Of a DNA stretch of 64,000 nt, positions 61,356 to 64,000 are shown piece after piece; positions within the stretch are counted from its first letter, which is position 1; every line of letters starts with the position of its first letter. A program made the translations under genes and the position numbers. Below the pieces are notes generated by a model. It saw only the letters and a program-made list of their open reading frames with translations. It ran no database searches and had not been told where the DNA came from. Origin of the DNA: CAVQEG01 sp963711465 (lineage in GTDB: Bacteria > Bacteroidota > Ignavibacteria > OLB7); the NCBI GenBank assembly GCA_963711465.1, contig CAVQEG010000001.1:744001-808000 (forward strand). The letters run 5' to 3'.

Positions 61356-62323
61356 GCGTCATCGCCTCCTGCGTCGTGATCGGCGTGGTGTGCCGCGAAC
61401 TCGCGCTCTGCGTGCATTTTGAAGTACAGCTGGGCGGTGGGTCGCCATTCGATGCGCATTCGTCGCATCACTTCCTCGACGCTGGCACCTGCGTCGACGA
61501 GCAGCACGCCGGCGGTGTGCCTGAGCGAGAACGGAGTCAGCCGGCGGTCGCGGTCGCCCTTAACGCCGCTTGCCCGCAGCCAGCGATTGACCGCTTCACG
61601 AATTCCGCGGGCGGTCATACGGCGACCCTGCGTGCGGTTGCTGAGACTTGCGAACAGGGGGGCGGCGGCATCGCGGTCGTCATGATGGTCGAACCGCATC
61701 CGCAGGTAGTCTTCGATCGCCTGACGGGCCTCGCGCGGTACTTCGACGGTTTCGTCCTTGACGGTGCGACCCTTGCCCTGCACTGTCACCACGGTCCGGC
61801 CGCCGGCATCGCGACGAACGTCTCCAACGTCGGCAAGGAGACATTCCCGTTCGGAGAGGGCGCAGCCGAGCATCAAGCGAATGATTGCGAAGTCGCGCGC
61901 GCCCTGCAGCGAATGGCGGTCGACGGTTTCGAGCAGCCGCTCGGTTTCCTCCACGGTCAGGAACGTCCGTGAGTGGCTGCTCGGGCGACGCCCTCCGACG
62001 ACACGACCGGCGGGATTGCCTTCGAGCACGCCGATATCGATGAGGTACTGACAGAAGCGACGCAGCGAGGTCATGTACGTGGCCACCGAAACGTTCTGCA
62101 GTCCACGCCGATCGATCAGGTATCGCTTGTAGCGTTCGACGTCGCGGACGCGGAACATGAATCGTTTGTCGACCGGGAACCACTGGATGAAATTGCGGAG
62201 CGCGCGCTGGTAGGTGGCTCTGGTTTCGGGGCTCTTCTTCTGGCAGTCCTCGAGGAATCCGTCGTAGTGATCGACGAGTTCCTTGAGGGTCAGTTTGACG
62301 GGCTTGAGCCTGGTGTCTATCAT
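61352..62323 (-). CDS. Tyrosine-recombinase-like protein with altered active site
   Basis: A 323-residue Xer/phage-integrase-fold protein. The N-terminal SAM-like core-binding domain spans about 10-105 (ATYMTSLRRFCQYLIDIGVL). The catalytic domain has FLTVEETERLLETV, VTVQGKGRTVKDETVEVP (Lys), LTPFSLRHTAGVLLVDAG (second Arg and following His) and PTAQLYFKMH (Tyr). The first catalytic Arg, normally in TGLRxSE, is Ala here (LGCALSERE). The His of the H-x-L-R-H motif is Phe, and the LGH box reads RIEW. It is probably inactive as a standard recombinase, or works differently. corA follows by ATGA overlap. The octamer TATCTTCG lies 25 bases upstream of its start. Confidence 0.82.
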   Translation of the reverse strand: MIDTRLKPVKLTLKELVDHYDGFLEDCQKKSPETRATYQRALRNFIQWFPVDKRFMFRVRDVERYKRYLIDRRGLQNVSVATYMTSLRRFCQYLIDIGVLEGNPAGRVVGGRRPSSHSRTFLTVEETERLLETVDRHSLQGARDFAIIRLMLGCALSERECLLADVGDVRRDAGGRTVVTVQGKGRTVKDETVEVPREARQAIEDYLRMRFDHHDDRDAAAPLFASLSNRTQGRRMTARGIREAVNRWLRASGVKGDRDRRLTPFSLRHTAGVLLVDAGASVEEVMRRMRIEWRPTAQLYFKMHAEREFAAHHADHDAGGDDA

Positions 62324-62413
62324 GGCGGGGTACCGTTATTGCTCCCTCGAAGATATCACTTTGGCGCAGCCCGTTTCGTCCGGCGACGTTCAATCACTGC
62401 AGCATGAGGTCCG

Positions 62414-62890
62414 ATGTCCGGCTACCGCGGTCACATATCCATGGCGTTCCTGTTCGGCGTGGCGCTGGTCATTGCGCTGAGCTTCACCTCGCTCGCCGTC
62501 GCGATGTCGCTCAGCGACAAGCTGATCAACGCCGTCGTGATCATCTGGATAGCGGTACTCTTCGGACTGTTTCCCGACGTCGACATCAAGAGCAAGGGCC
62601 AGCTGTTGTTCTATCGCCTCTTCTTCGTGCTCGACGCGATTCTGCTCATCGGCGCGCACTATCAGGAAGCGGCATTCCTGGGCTTTCTGGCGATGCTTCC
62701 GATCCTCGGCCGGCATCGCGGCTGGACGCACACGTACTGGGCAATGATCGTCATTCCCTCGCCGATCCTTCTCGGCCCGATGTATCTCGCCGGAGCGCCG
62801 ACCACGCAGGGTCTTCCGTACTACCTCGGTGCGGTCGCCGGGTACCTGAGTCACCTCGTCGCCGACGGAATGGTGCGACCGAGGCGATGA
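62414..62890 (+). CDS. YdjM-type membrane-bound metal-dependent hydrolase
   Basis: A 158-residue membrane protein. It has GHISMAFLFGVAL, LFGLFPDVDIKS, HRGWTHTYWAMIVIP and GAVAGYLSHLVADGM, the His/Asp pattern of the YdjM (DUF457/LexA-regulated) family, with about four helices. These proteins are predicted metal-dependent membrane hydrolases; the reaction is not established to my knowledge. It stands between the leftward recombinase-like gene and recO. Confidence 0.85.
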   Translation: MSGYRGHISMAFLFGVALVIALSFTSLAVAMSLSDKLINAVVIIWIAVLFGLFPDVDIKSKGQLLFYRLFFVLDAILLIGAHYQEAAFLGFLAMLPILGRHRGWTHTYWAMIVIPSPILLGPMYLAGAPTTQGLPYYLGAVAGYLSHLVADGMVRPRR

Positions 62891-62936
62891 GCGGCGTCGG
62901 GAGATCCGTTCCCATTCACACACACCGTCGAACCCA

Positions 62937-63716
62937 GTGATCGTAACGACCGATGCGGTTGTGCTGCAGACGCGGCGCTTCCGTGAATCAAGCAAGATCG
63001 TGACCCTCTATACTCGCGAGCTCGGGCTCACCAGTGTCGTGGCGCGAGGCGTCATGCAGCCCAAGAGCCAGAGCGGCGCCGTGCTGCAGCCGATGGGCCA
63101 CATTTCTGTCGTGATCTACCTGAAGGAAGGACGCGACCTGCAGAACCTTTCGAGCGCTGAGGAGAAGGAGCGCTACGGCCGGCTCCTGGAGGACCTCGAG
63201 CGGATGTCTGCGGGCCTGGCGATCGTCGAACTGGTGAAGGCCTCGATGCACGATGCCGAGCGCAACGAACCGCTGTTCGAAGCTCTTGTCGACTCGCTGC
63301 GGATGCTCAACCGGCCGGAGACCGTTGCGCAGAACGTGGTGCTTTGGTTCATCGCACGCCTCGCCGCGCTGCTCGGCTACGCGCTCGCAACCGAACACTG
63401 CGGCGTGTGTCATCAATCGGTGGGGGTGGGCGAATCGGTGCCGTTCTCGGTCGCCGTCGGAGCTCCGCTCTGCAACGACGATCGTGACTCGGCCGGATAC
63501 GTGCCGCTCAGGCGCGAGATCTATGAACTCCTTCGATCGGTCTGCAACCGGCCTCTGCCGGAGGTCGCCGCGATGCCGTCATCGCAGCAGTCGCGGACGG
63601 CGGTGCTCGAGCTGCTGACGTCGTTCATCCGCTACCACGTCGACGGCCTGAGACGTCTGAACGTCAATCATGTGGCGCTGAAGCTCCTCGGCGACGCCGG
63701 CAGCGCCGGCGGATGA
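62937..63716 (+). CDS. recO: DNA repair protein RecO
   Basis: A 259-residue recombination mediator that helps RecA displace SSB with RecR. N-terminal OB fold: VLQTRRFRESSKIVTLYTRELGLTSVVARGVM. Helical middle: NLSSAEEKERYGRLLEDLERMSAGLAIVELV. A partial zinc-like motif CGVCH is present; the second Cys pair expected in some RecO proteins is reduced to PLCNDD. The ending FIRYHVDGLRRLNVNHVALKLL is typical. Starts at GTG. Confidence 0.9.
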   Translation: MIVTTDAVVLQTRRFRESSKIVTLYTRELGLTSVVARGVMQPKSQSGAVLQPMGHISVVIYLKEGRDLQNLSSAEEKERYGRLLEDLERMSAGLAIVELVKASMHDAERNEPLFEALVDSLRMLNRPETVAQNVVLWFIARLAALLGYALATEHCGVCHQSVGVGESVPFSVAVGAPLCNDDRDSAGYVPLRREIYELLRSVCNRPLPEVAAMPSSQQSRTAVLELLTSFIRYHVDGLRRLNVNHVALKLLGDAGSAGG

Positions 63717-63744
63717 AACCGGATGCCGCCACTGACCGTAGGCC

Positions 63745-63787
63745 GACGTCATCGTCGGCGGTAAAACGCCGGCGTAGCTGAGACGTC
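63745..63787 (+). terminator. Hairpin after recO
   Basis: GACGTC..CGTCGGCG pairs with CGCCGGCG..GACGTC (one G:T-type mismatch) around GTAAAA. No T-run follows, so termination is uncertain. The octamer TATGTTTA just downstream resembles a TAnnTTTG promoter core for the last gene, but no TTG is found at the right distance. Confidence 0.4.
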
Positions 63788-63881
63788 AGTATGTTTATCG
63801 GGCCTCCGTTCACACGTGCGGTCATCGTCACGTACAACGGATCCCGGAGTCAACTTCGAATTCAGTCAGGAGCACAACGAG

Positions 63882-64000
63882 ATGTCAAAGAAGCAGATAC
63901 TGACAGTGATCGCACTGATGGCGATGAGCCTCGTCGTCGGTGTATTCCTGACGACCGACTACGGTCAGGTGCCGCTCGGACTCGCCGGTCCGGGAGACGT
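63882..64000 (+). CDS. N terminus of a membrane-anchored protein
   Basis: Only 39 complete residues are in the window. It starts MSKKQILTVIALMAMSLVVGVFL, a short positive head and one hydrophobic helix, then TTDYGQVPLGLAGPGD. This resembles the N-terminal anchor of Bacteroidota HtrA/DegP-type Do proteases, but nothing catalytic is visible, so the call is weak. AGGAG and ACGAG upstream may aid initiation. Confidence 0.5.
   Translation, partial: MSKKQILTVIALMAMSLVVGVFLTTDYGQVPLGLAGPGD

Noticed and set aside
61352..62323. Integrase of a genomic island
   Set aside because: No tRNA, att repeats, phage genes or shift in composition around it; it is linked to corA and lacks catalytic residues.

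Overview
The window is a chromosomal segment of a G+C-rich bacterium. Its gene content points to the Bacteroidota/Chlorobiota (FCB) side of the tree, perhaps a Kapabacteria- or Ignavibacteria-like lineage. The clues are bshA (bacillithiol synthesis), a surface protein with a Por-secretion (T9SS) type C-terminal domain, a NamZ/DUF1343 muramidase, DUF5683-like and other Bacteroidota-typical proteins, a TamA-type outer-membrane protein with Mla-type lipid transport, and several candidate promoters of the TTG-N17-22-TAnnTTtG type known from Bacteroidota. The lineage is an inference. No rRNA, tRNA or CRISPR array was seen.

Layout. 0-5.5 kb: the 3' end of a carboxylate-amine ligase gene, then floA, a sugar-nucleotide transferase and a degenerate HisA-like gene, facing a LysM lytic transglycosylase. 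5.9-16.3 kb: YIP1-family protein, nuoF, HIT protein, der, an M20 dipeptidase, a sugar-nucleotide reductase-like gene, formyl-THF cyclo-ligase, and a translationally coupled pabB-pabA-pabC set. 16.4-18.4 kb (minus): inositol monophosphatase and bshA. 18.5-23.8 kb: a PAS/hybrid histidine kinase, an IMPACT-family protein and a TamA-like protein. 23.9-32 kb: STAS protein, LolC-like permease, GT2 glycosyltransferase, site-2 protease, VOC protein, MsbA-like exporter and GT9 transferase. 32-37 kb (minus): enolase, phosphohexomutase, GalT-like protein and lipoprotein. 37-42.2 kb: multi-spanning membrane protein, a decayed secreted paralogue and a 910-aa T9SS-type protein. 42-48.9 kb (minus): conserved protein, thrS with a long leader, quinone reductase-like protein and mlaE-mlaF-mlaD. 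48.9-53.6 kb: cysteine desulfurase-like gene, ychF, lipoprotein (minus) and namZ. 53.7-55.2 kb: a degenerate 14-bp tandem array split by a complete ISL3-family element with a perfect 8-bp target duplication. 55.2-62.3 kb (minus): DUF5683-like protein, vanZ-like gene, nnr, comF, a frameshifted lipoprotein, corA and a tyrosine-recombinase-like gene lacking catalytic residues. 62.4-64 kb: a YdjM-type hydrolase, recO and the start of a membrane-anchored protein.

Most of the window is ordinary housekeeping: envelope, thiol/folate and central metabolism. The unusual signals are structural. (1) The 14-bp array is an apparent expansion of the last codons of the DUF5683-like gene. It fades with distance from the gene and was later hit by the IS element. 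(2) GAATTC is strongly over-represented, with about 65-70 copies by eye. (3) Several genes belong to known enzyme families but have lost key residues (HisA-like, Xer-like). (4) Two genes show frameshift or truncation damage. I found no convincing new defence or biosynthetic system; the array and the GAATTC bias are the best leads.
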